A DNA stretch of 64,000 nucleotides, from assembly GCA_900543025.1 (NCBI GenBank), contig UQPP01000003.1:1-64000 (forward strand), written 5' to 3'. Numbering within the stretch: position 1 is the stretch's first letter; each line of letters begins with the position of its first letter. Shown piece after piece: positions 8,250 through 15,193 of this stretch. The translations under genes were made by a program, and so were the position numbers. Below the pieces are notes generated by a model. The model did no database searches. It had not been told where the DNA came from and was given only the letters and a program-made list of their open reading frames with translations. Source of the DNA: an uncultured Collinsella sp. (GTDB taxonomy: Bacteria > Actinomycetota > Coriobacteriia > Coriobacteriales > Coriobacteriaceae).

Positions 8250-9674
8250 GTGGTCTTCGCCCCCCAGGGAAAACATACGCTGTCGCACCGCGTTTTTGTG
8301 ACGATCTTTGTCTGTGCCATGGCGGTTATCGTGGCGTTTACGGTGCTGGGTGCGTTCTTTGTGCAAAACACCTTGGCGGATGCCACGAGTGCCAATCTGG
8401 CGCAGGAAACCGAGCTCATTGCTGCCGCCCTCGACGAGCAGCAGGAGCCCATCCCGTTCTTGCGTAGCCTCGATCGAGAGGACTTGCGCATCACGCTGAT
8501 TAACAAGGATGGATCGGTTGCCTACGACAACGAGGCGTCGCCTTCCACACTGCCCAACCATGGCGATCGCCCCGAGGTCATCGAGGTCTTTGAGAGTGGT
8601 TCGGGTTCCGCGGAGCGCGCAAGCTCTACGCTCGACGAGATTATGCTGTATCGCGCCGTCGCCCTTGATAACGGCCAGGTTGTCCGCTTGGCGCAGGCCC
8701 AGCCTGGCGTTGCGGCGATTTTGCTGTCGATGGTGGCGCCGATGCTGCTTATCGCAGCAGCGGGTGCGGTACTCTCGTTTTTTATGGCGCGCCGCGAGTC
8801 CCGTGCCATCATCGCGCCTTTGCAAGAGGTGGATTTGGACCACCCACGCCGTAGCTATGAGCACGCCTATGCCGAGATGGTCCCCATGCTTGAGCGTATT
8901 GAGTCGCAGCGCCAGGAGCTCAAGCGCCAAATGGCGGTGCTGGCGGACAACGACCGTATGCGCCGCGAGTTCACGGCGAATATCACCCATGAGCTCAAGA
9001 CGCCGCTTACGGCGATTTCGGGCTATGCCGAGCTCATCGCAAACGGCATGGTCGAGGGCGAGGGCGACCTGCGCAACTTTGGCGGTCGCATCTATCGTGA
9101 GGCGGGCCGCTTGGCAGCGCTTGTCAACGATATCCTTACGCTGTCTAACTTGGACGAGGCCGAGCGTGCAACTGAGGGCGAGGCGGTGCCCATTGGTTCC
9201 ACGGAGCCTATTGAGCTCTCGCGTGCCATCTACGCGGTTGAGCAGCGTCTTGAACAGGTCGCCCGTCAGGCGAATGTGACGATAAGTCATGAGACCAAGC
9301 CTGTGGTCATCGAAGGCGTGTCGCGCTTGATTGACGAGCTCATCTATAATCTGGCGAGCAACGCCATCCGCTACAATCGACCCGGCGGTGCGGTTACGCT
9401 GCAGTGCGGCACCAACGACGAAGGCCATCCGTTCCTTGCGGTCGCCGACACGGGAATCGGTATCGCGCCTGAAGAACAGGGCAAGGTATTTGAGCGGTTC
9501 TATCGCGTGGACAAGAGTAGGTCCAAGGCGCGCGGCGGAACCGGTCTGGGGCTTGCAATTGTCAAGCATGCGGCCCTGTATCATCACGCCACGCTCGATC
9601 TGTCGAGCGAGTTGGGCGTGGGAACCACCATTACGGTGACGTTTCCCATACGGCAGGACGAGCCATTCGCATAG
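8250..9674 (+). CDS. PhoR-like sensor histidine kinase
   Basis: A 474-residue membrane kinase with GTG start 8250, GGAGGAG just upstream overlapping the end of the regulator gene. One membrane segment lies near residues 17-38 and a second near 155-178, enclosing a ~115-residue extracytoplasmic sensor region. The H box is FTANITHELKTPLTAISGY (His247), followed by N box (LIYNLASNAIRYN), DTGIGI and GGTGLGLAIVKH. The arrangement of pstB, regulator and kinase fits a PhoR role, but the extracytoplasmic region could equally sense another signal. Confidence 0.88.
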   Translation: MVFAPQGKHTLSHRVFVTIFVCAMAVIVAFTVLGAFFVQNTLADATSANLAQETELIAAALDEQQEPIPFLRSLDREDLRITLINKDGSVAYDNEASPSTLPNHGDRPEVIEVFESGSGSAERASSTLDEIMLYRAVALDNGQVVRLAQAQPGVAAILLSMVAPMLLIAAAGAVLSFFMARRESRAIIAPLQEVDLDHPRRSYEHAYAEMVPMLERIESQRQELKRQMAVLADNDRMRREFTANITHELKTPLTAISGYAELIANGMVEGEGDLRNFGGRIYREAGRLAALVNDILTLSNLDEAERATEGEAVPIGSTEPIELSRAIYAVEQRLEQVARQANVTISHETKPVVIEGVSRLIDELIYNLASNAIRYNRPGGAVTLQCGTNDEGHPFLAVADTGIGIAPEEQGKVFERFYRVDKSRSKARGGTGLGLAIVKHAALYHHATLDLSSELGVGTTITVTFPIRQDEPFA

Positions 9675-9699
9675 CGATACAACATAGATATTGATGCAG

Positions 9700-9734
9700 A
9701 CGCCGCATTTGACTTTCGGGTGCGGCGTTGTTGT
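9700..9734 (+). terminator. Terminator after the PhoR-like gene
   Basis: ACGCCGCA pairs with TGCGGCGT around a 13-base loop, followed by TGTTGTGCAATTTT. It ends the pstB-regulator-kinase unit. Confidence 0.6.
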
Positions 9735-9756
9735 GCAATTTTACGATTGCTTCCGA

Positions 9757-9869
9757 CATTTTTACAGGAGAGCCTGTTTCTTATGTATAGAGTTTGGTCT
9801 CGGTAAAAAGATGCGATAACATACGGACAGTTTTGTCAATCCGAACTGGGGAAATGAAAGGCAAGCTGC
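9757..9869 (+). promoter_or_regulatory. Upstream region of the capsule-control genes
   Basis: A small hairpin (ACAGG/CCTGT flanked by T runs) at about 9761-9776 precedes an AT-richer stretch with GATAACAT around 9813-9820 that could serve as a -10. GGGGAAATG lies 20 bases before the ATG at 9870. Confidence 0.3.
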
Positions 9870-10526
9870 ATGACCCTTCTCGAACTGTTCCAGCTGCTGA
9901 AGAAGCACCTTAAGCTGGTCATCACCCTTCCGGTGGTCTGCGCGATCGCCATGGGCATCGTGTCCTTCGTTGCGATGGACAACACCTATACCGCGACGAC
10001 GAGCATGTACATTCTCGCCAAGACCGACGATAGCGGTCAGATGAGCTACAACGATCTCTCGGCGAGTCAGATGCTTTCCAACGATATCGCCACGCTGCTG
10101 GATAGCGATAGCGTTAAGAGCGGCGCAGCCAATGAACTGGGCCTCACCGATCTGGATGACTACAAGGTGTCTGTTTCCTCCGAGACCACCACGCGTGTCA
10201 TTACGCTTTCGGTTACCGGCACCGATGCCAAGGAGACGGCTAAGGTCGCAAAGGCCATGGCCAGCTCGGTGAGTACGGTCGCTCAGAACGTCGGCGCTGC
10301 CCAGAGCATCAACGTTATCGACGAGGCTAAGACCCCCGAAGCCCCCAGCGGTCCCAAGCGTATGCTGTACGTTGCTGTCGCGTTCCTCGCGGGCATCTTT
10401 ATCGCAGTTGCCTATGTCGTTTTGGCAGACATGCTCAACACCCGCATCCGCGGTGCCGAAGAGGCAGAAGAGCTCCTGGGCATTCCCGTTGTTGGCCGAA
10501 TTCCGGCTATGAAAGGTGGTAAATAG
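9870..10526 (+). CDS. Wzz/YveK-type polysaccharide chain-length and kinase-activating protein
   Basis: A 218-residue inner-membrane protein of the Wzz/CapA family. Membrane segments lie near residues 17-37 and 170-192, with a mainly extracytoplasmic middle rich in Ser/Thr/Asp and a short cytoplasmic tail (RIRGAEEAEELLGIPVVGRI) of the type that activates BY-kinases. Such proteins set polymer length and switch on the partner kinase. It is first in a three-gene unit: the kinase gene starts 2 bases after its stop. No glycosyltransferase, flippase or polymerase gene is nearby. Confidence 0.87.
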   Translation: MTLLELFQLLKKHLKLVITLPVVCAIAMGIVSFVAMDNTYTATTSMYILAKTDDSGQMSYNDLSASQMLSNDIATLLDSDSVKSGAANELGLTDLDDYKVSVSSETTTRVITLSVTGTDAKETAKVAKAMASSVSTVAQNVGAAQSINVIDEAKTPEAPSGPKRMLYVAVAFLAGIFIAVAYVVLADMLNTRIRGAEEAEELLGIPVVGRIPAMKGGK

Positions 10527-10528
10527 GC

Positions 10529-11266
10529 ATGGCTAAGGCAAAGAACACCGATAAGCTCGTTGTACAGAATGCCGCCAAGACCCTTCTGGCCAACATCCGC
10601 TTTGCGAGCGTGGACGACCCCATTCGCACCATCACCGTTACGTCCTCGATTCCCAACGAGGGCAAGTCTACGGTTTCCATCAACCTTGCCCAGGCTATCG
10701 CCACCAGCGGCAAGAGCGTCCTGCTGGTCGAGGCTGATATGCGTCGCAGGTCCCTTGCCGATATGCTCGGCGTCCGCTCCCGCGGCGGACTCTATGCAGT
10801 CCTTTCCGAGCAGATCTCCATTGACCAGGCAATTGTCGAGACGGGTCAGAAGAACTTCTACTTCCTCGATGCCGAGCCGCATATTCCCAATCCTGCCGAC
10901 ATCATCGTCTCTCACCGCTTTGCCAAGCTGGTAAAGGCACTGTCTGCCAAGTTCCAGTACGTCATCTTTGATGCTCCCCCGGTCGGCACCTTCATCGATG
11001 CTGCCGAGATCGCAAGTCTGACCGACGGTGCGCTTTTTGTTGTGCGTGAGGATTTCACCAAGCGCGAGGAGGCGCTCAACGCCATCGGTCAGCTTAAGAA
11101 GTCCGAGAAGGTCAAGCTCATCGGTACCGTTATGAACTACTGCGAGACCGAGACCAGCGAGTACTACTACTCCTACTACACCAAGGACGGTAAGAAGGTG
11201 AAGAAGGGCTCCGACGATCAGGGGACTTCAAAAAAAGGCATCTTCACCAACCGAGCAAACGTTTAG
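10529..11266 (+). CDS. BY-family tyrosine kinase (CpsD/YwqD type)
   Basis: A cytoplasmic protein-tyrosine autokinase of 245 residues. Walker A is IPNEGKST at about 41-48, Walker A' is VLLVEADMRR and Walker B is YVIFDAPP. The C-terminal tyrosine cluster EYYYSYY (residues 211-217) is the autophosphorylation tail of these kinases. Together with the upstream Wzz-like activator it corresponds to the split CapA/CapB arrangement of Gram-positive bacteria and controls capsule or exopolysaccharide assembly. A PHP-type phosphatase gene follows 17 bases downstream. Confidence 0.92.
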   Translation: MAKAKNTDKLVVQNAAKTLLANIRFASVDDPIRTITVTSSIPNEGKSTVSINLAQAIATSGKSVLLVEADMRRRSLADMLGVRSRGGLYAVLSEQISIDQAIVETGQKNFYFLDAEPHIPNPADIIVSHRFAKLVKALSAKFQYVIFDAPPVGTFIDAAEIASLTDGALFVVREDFTKREEALNAIGQLKKSEKVKLIGTVMNYCETETSEYYYSYYTKDGKKVKKGSDDQGTSKKGIFTNRANV

Positions 11267-11283
11267 TTGATTAAGGCTGACCT

Positions 11284-11934
11284 ATGCGTGACATTCATTG
11301 CCATATCTTGCCGGGTGTAGACGACGGCGCCGCCGATCTCGATGAGAGCTTGGCGATGCTCGAGGCTGCCAAGCGGGCCGGTGTAACCAGAATCGTTTGC
11401 ACTCCTCACTGCCGTGATCCCTATTTTGATTACGACAAGATGTGGGATGCCTTTGAGCTGCTGCGCGATAACGCTGACGGTTTTCCGCTCCAGATGGGCT
11501 TCGAGGTCAACCATCGAAAGCTCGTTGAGCTTGGTATCGATGCCGCGGAGCACTTGCATTTCGATGGGACCAACGAGTTTCTGCTCGAGCTTTCGACGCA
11601 TGCCGATGCGTATGCGTTTAGAGAGTACGAGAACACGATTTACGATTTGCAGTGCCGTGGCTACCAGGTGATCATCGCTCATCCTGAGCGCTATCGTGCG
11701 GTTCAAAAGGATGTAAGCGTTGCGGAGCGTCTGGTCGATATGGGCTGCAAGCTGCAGGCTTCGGCGGACTTTATTGCCGGCGGTCGCTTTGGTCGCGAGA
11801 AAAAGCCGGCACAGCGCCTGTTCGATCAGAACCTGTACAGCTTCATCGCGAGCGATGCCCATAACGTGGGTCATTACGACTGCCTGGCGAAGGCTCGCGC
11901 GAAGTTTAGCGTGCGCGGAGCTCATTTTCGCTAA
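11284..11934 (+). CDS. PHP-family protein-tyrosine phosphatase (CpsB/YwqE type)
   Basis: A 216-residue metal-dependent phosphatase expected to dephosphorylate the BY-kinase. The metal-binding motifs of the PHP fold are visible: DIHCHILPGVDDG at residues 3-15, the conserved TPH near 40, and SDAHNV near the C terminus. ATG 11284 directly follows GGCTGACCT, so the ribosome site is weak and translation may be coupled to the kinase gene. It is the last gene of the capsule-control trio. Confidence 0.9.
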   Translation: MRDIHCHILPGVDDGAADLDESLAMLEAAKRAGVTRIVCTPHCRDPYFDYDKMWDAFELLRDNADGFPLQMGFEVNHRKLVELGIDAAEHLHFDGTNEFLLELSTHADAYAFREYENTIYDLQCRGYQVIIAHPERYRAVQKDVSVAERLVDMGCKLQASADFIAGGRFGREKKPAQRLFDQNLYSFIASDAHNVGHYDCLAKARAKFSVRGAHFR

Positions 11935-11973
11935 TATCTGTCCCTAACGTTCGCATTGAATGAAAGGGCAGCC

Positions 11974-12474
11974 ATGGATATTCAACTTAAGACGGGATGT
12001 TTTGATGACGCGGCGTTGGTGCGCCGCGTCGTTTTTATAGACGAGCAGGGCTACGAGAATGAGTTCGACGCTATCGACGAGGATCCAAACTGCATTCATG
12101 TGACGCTCTATGTAGACGGCGAGCTTGCCGGTTGCTCGCGTGTGTTTCCCGAAGAGCTTGAGCGCGTGGCTGACGCAGAGGCCCCGGTGTTGCCGGCATG
12201 CGACATGGACGAAGGCGTTGCGGCGGGGGAGACCTACATTATGGGGCGCGTCGCCGTGCTGCCGGCTATGCGTCGTCGCGGACTGGCGAGTGCGATCGTC
12301 GAGGCCAGTGCTTCGTGTGCACGCGATGCCGGCGCTAAGCTTATTAAGCTGCATGCGCAGGAATACGTGCTGCCGCTCTATGCAAAGGCGGGCTACACGC
12401 AAATTGCCCCGGTAGATTACGAAGACGAGGGCCAGCCCCATGTCTGGATGGCCAAGCGCGTAGATGGCAGATAG
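11974..12474 (+). CDS. GNAT-family N-acetyltransferase
   Basis: A 166-residue acetyltransferase. A central IMGRVAVLPAMRRRGLAS segment is the acetyl-CoA-binding motif A (R/Q-x-x-G-x-G/A class), and the C-terminal LHAQEYVLPLYAKAGY is the usual motif B. ATG 11974 follows GAAAGGG at 6 bases; the frame opens slightly earlier at 11956. The substrate is unknown. The gene sits 39 bases after the phosphatase gene but is not obviously part of capsule control. Its stop codon lies inside a GGGAC-containing hairpin repeat. Confidence 0.85.
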   Translation: MDIQLKTGCFDDAALVRRVVFIDEQGYENEFDAIDEDPNCIHVTLYVDGELAGCSRVFPEELERVADAEAPVLPACDMDEGVAAGETYIMGRVAVLPAMRRRGLASAIVEASASCARDAGAKLIKLHAQEYVLPLYAKAGYTQIAPVDYEDEGQPHVWMAKRVDGR

Positions 12475-12522
12475 GGACGTTCCTTTTCTGCCGGCAGTTG
12501 GGGACGCTCCTTGGCAATTGGC
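12466..12522 (+). repeat. Two tandem GGGAC hairpin units after the GNAT gene
   Basis: Unit 1 (12466-12492) is GGCAG...CTGCC around ATAGGGACGTTCCTT. Unit 2 (12493-12522) repeats the plan as GGCAGTTGGGGACGCTCCTT with a GGCAATTGGC end. The first unit overlaps the last codons of the GNAT gene. They belong with other GGGGAC-bearing palindromes in the window. Confidence 0.6.
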
Positions 12523-12676
12523 GCATCGGAGCGCTTAGACATACAGTTTTTCGATTCCGTATGTATATATGCGCGCTAATGGGTTATAAAATCTAAGTCT
12601 GAACATAGCAGGTCTGCGATTCGGCTCGGGCGACCGGGCCGTTTTTGCGGACGGGGGTAGCGCGAAAGGACTGCAC

Positions 12677-14701
12677 ATGCGTCAATTTAAGACCGAGAGC
12701 AAAAAACTGCTCGACCTCATGATCAACTCCATCTACACCAATAAGGAAATCTTCCTGCGCGAGCTTATCTCTAACGCGAGCGACGCCGTCGACAAGCTCA
12801 ACTTTAAGAGCCTGCAGGACCCGAGCGTCAAGATCGACCAGGGCGACCTGGCCATTCGCGTCTCCTTTGATAAAGACGCCCGCACCATTACCATCTCGGA
12901 TAACGGCATTGGCATGACCGCCGAGGAGCTCGAGCGCAATCTGGGCACCATCGCCCATTCCGGCTCCGAGGAGTTTAAGACCGAGAACGCCGAGCAGCAG
13001 GGTTCGGATGTCGACATCATCGGCCAGTTTGGCGTGGGCTTCTACTCGGCTTTTATGGTCGCCAGCCATGTGAAGGTCGTCAGCCGCGCCTATGGCGAGG
13101 ATGTCGCCCATGTGTGGGAATCCGACGGTCTTGAGGGCTACACCATCGAGGACGGCGAGCGCGCCGAGCACGGTACCGATGTCATTCTGACGCTGCGTGA
13201 GAACGAGAAGCTCGACGCCGACGGCGAGGCCGAGACCTACGATCGCTTCCTGACCGAGTGGGGCCTCAAGAGCCTGATTCAGCAGTACAGCAACTATGTG
13301 CGCTACCCGATTCAGATGATGGTGTCCAAGAGCCGCCAGAAACCCAAGCCCGAGGACGCGCCGGATGATTACAAGCCCGAGTACGAGGACTACCAGGAGC
13401 TCGAGACCATCAACTCCATGACGCCGATTTGGAAAAAGCGCAGCTCCGATGTTGAGCAGAAGGACTACGACGAGTTCTACAAGTCTACGTTCCACGACTT
13501 TGATAATCCTGCGCGCACCATCAGCTTCCACGCCGAGGGCACGCTCGAGTACGACGCCCTGCTGTTTGTGCCGGGTCGCGCTCCGTTCGATCTGTACAGC
13601 AAGGACTACGAGAAGGGCCTGTCGCTTTACAGCTCCAACGTCCTGATCATGGAGAAGTGCGACGACCTGCTGCCCGACTACTACAACTTTGTCCGCGGCG
13701 TCGTGGATTCCGCCGACGTGTCGCTCAACATCTCGCGCGAGACCCTGCAGCAGAACCGTCAGCTCAAGGCCATCGCCAAGCGCGTGGAAAAGAAGATTAC
13801 CGCCGACCTTGAGGATATGCGTGACAACGACCGTGAGGCCTACGAGAAGTTCTTCGAAAACTTTGGCCGCGGCCTTAAGTATGGTATCTACTCGAGCTAT
13901 GGCATGAAGGCCGATGAGCTCGCCGACCTGTTGCTGTTCTGGTCTGCCAAGGAACAGAAGATGATTACCCTGGCCGAGTATGCCAAGGGCATGCCCGAGG
14001 ATCAGAAGGCCATCTACTACGCCGCCGGTGACTCGCGTGAGCGCTTGGCCAAGATGCCCGTGGTAAAGGGCGTGCTCGACCGCGGCTATGATGTGCTGCT
14101 TCTGACGCAGGACGTGGATGAGTTCACGTTCCAGGCCATGCGTGAGTACGTTGCTGCCGATATGCCTAAGATCTACGAGGACGATGCAGCCCGCGAGGCT
14201 GCCGAGAAGGCTGTGGCCGACGGTGCCGAGCCCGAGGTCGAGGATCGTCATCTAGAGCTCAAGAACGTTGCGACTGGCGATCTTGATCTGGCGACCGAGG
14301 ATGAGAAGAAGGAGGCCGAGGACGCCACCAAGGAGAACGAGGACCTCTTTAGCGCCATGAAGGAGGCGCTCGGCGACAAGGTCGAGAAGGTCGCCGTCTC
14401 TGCACGCCTGACCGATGCTCCCGCGTGCATCACCACCGAGGGCCCGCTTTCGCTCGAGATGGAGAAGGTGCTCCAGAAGGGTCCCGAGGGCGCGCCCGAC
14501 GGTATGCCCAAGAGCCAGCGCGTGCTCGAGCTCAACGCCAAGCACCCGGTCTTTTCCAAGCTCGTCGCCGCTCAGAAGGCGGGCGACGCCGACAAGATCA
14601 AGCAGTACTCCGGTTTGCTCTATGACCAGGCCCTGCTGGTCGAGGGCATTCTGCCCGAGGACCCCGTTGCCTTCGCAGCAGCTGTTTGCAACTTGATGTA
14701 G
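12677..14701 (+). CDS. htpG: Molecular chaperone HtpG (Hsp90)
   Basis: A bacterial Hsp90 of 674 residues, somewhat longer than the E. coli protein. The GHKL ATPase domain shows the helix with SNASDAVDKL, the DNGIGM motif and GQFGVGFYSAF. The middle domain carries the conserved ISRETLQQNR. The C-terminal domain ends in a hydrophobic dimerisation region. An insertion rich in Glu/Lys/Ala around residues 500-560 explains the extra length. GCGAAAGGA precedes ATG by 8 bases. It is a single-gene unit with an AT-rich upstream region (TTATAAAAT near 12580) that probably holds the promoter. No CIRCE or HrcA site was seen. Confidence 0.97.
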   Translation: MRQFKTESKKLLDLMINSIYTNKEIFLRELISNASDAVDKLNFKSLQDPSVKIDQGDLAIRVSFDKDARTITISDNGIGMTAEELERNLGTIAHSGSEEFKTENAEQQGSDVDIIGQFGVGFYSAFMVASHVKVVSRAYGEDVAHVWESDGLEGYTIEDGERAEHGTDVILTLRENEKLDADGEAETYDRFLTEWGLKSLIQQYSNYVRYPIQMMVSKSRQKPKPEDAPDDYKPEYEDYQELETINSMTPIWKKRSSDVEQKDYDEFYKSTFHDFDNPARTISFHAEGTLEYDALLFVPGRAPFDLYSKDYEKGLSLYSSNVLIMEKCDDLLPDYYNFVRGVVDSADVSLNISRETLQQNRQLKAIAKRVEKKITADLEDMRDNDREAYEKFFENFGRGLKYGIYSSYGMKADELADLLLFWSAKEQKMITLAEYAKGMPEDQKAIYYAAGDSRERLAKMPVVKGVLDRGYDVLLLTQDVDEFTFQAMREYVAADMPKIYEDDAAREAAEKAVADGAEPEVEDRHLELKNVATGDLDLATEDEKKEAEDATKENEDLFSAMKEALGDKVEKVAVSARLTDAPACITTEGPLSLEMEKVLQKGPEGAPDGMPKSQRVLELNAKHPVFSKLVAAQKAGDADKIKQYSGLLYDQALLVEGILPEDPVAFAAAVCNLM

Positions 14702-14709
14702 TTAGGTAT

Positions 14710-14735
14710 TTACGCGGTTTTACCAAACCGCGTAA
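14710..14735 (+). terminator. Hairpin after htpG
   Basis: An 11-bp perfect stem (TTACGCGGTTT/AAACCGCGTAA) with a four-base loop begins 9 bases after the htpG stop. There is no T run, so termination is not certain. Confidence 0.45.
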
Positions 14736-14757
14736 CGGCTCGACGCTGCCCTCAGTT

Positions 14758-14779
14758 CCGCCGTTCTAACGAACGGCGG
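14758..14779. repeat. CCGCCGTTC hairpin, copy 1
   Basis: CCGCCGTTC-TAAC-GAACGGCGG is a perfect 9-bp stem. The same stem with loop GGTA occurs at 20195-20216 after the second YhgE/Pip gene. Confidence 0.6.
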
Positions 14780-14794
14780 ACCAGTCGACGCTGC

Positions 14795-14894
14795 GCGGGC
14801 GCCAGAGCGACAACTTGTCATTCAAAGAGGACGGCATGACCAGAAGGTCTATGCCGTCCTCTTTTCATGCCAATTTGTTCGCTCTGGCGCCCGC
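14795..14894. repeat. Long inverted repeat, family A, copy 1
   Basis: A 100-bp near-perfect palindrome. The outer arms are GCGGGCGCCAGAGCGA and its complement. They are followed by a mismatched internal region (CAACTTGTCATTC against CATGCCAATTTG), then an inner perfect stem AAGAGGACGGCAT/ATGCCGTCCTCTT and an apical GACCAGAAGGTC. The inner core and internal region recur at 22778-22849 with compensatory changes. No open frame is associated with it. Confidence 0.8.
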
Positions 14895-14942
14895 TCGCTG
14901 GCATTGCCAAAACATCGACGTTGCCGTGGTCCTAAGTAGTCG

Positions 14943-14986
14943 TTGGGGACGTTCTTGTTTGACTAGTCGTTTAAGAACGTCCCCAA
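14943..14986. repeat. GGGGAC palindrome in the htpG-yhgE gap
   Basis: TTGGGGACGTTCTT and AAGAACGTCCCCAA form a perfect 14-bp inverted repeat around a 16-base centre that contains ACTAGT. The GGGGACGTTC core matches the tandem units at 12466-12522. The rest of the ~490-bp gap holds the hairpins listed separately and AT-richer DNA before the next gene. Confidence 0.6.
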
Positions 14987-15193
14987 TGACTATTCGGATT
15001 GCTAATTTGTGCGGGTTGTGGTTTTGTGACCTGCTGAAATTTAAGATACTGTACATCTGTACGCTAACTCATCTTCGTAGTATATTGCTACCCGCAAAAC
15101 TCAGCACCATTGTGCCGCGAGGCACTAAAGCGCCTACGTACAATGGTTGTCGATAGTACGATTCGATTTAACGACAGGATGGATGGTCCAAGC

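Noticed and set aside
7398..9587. Open frame of 729 codons opposite the PhoB/PhoR-like genes
   Set aside because: It spans two genes and their junction on the other strand, a typical shadow of high-GC coding DNA; no protein-family character.
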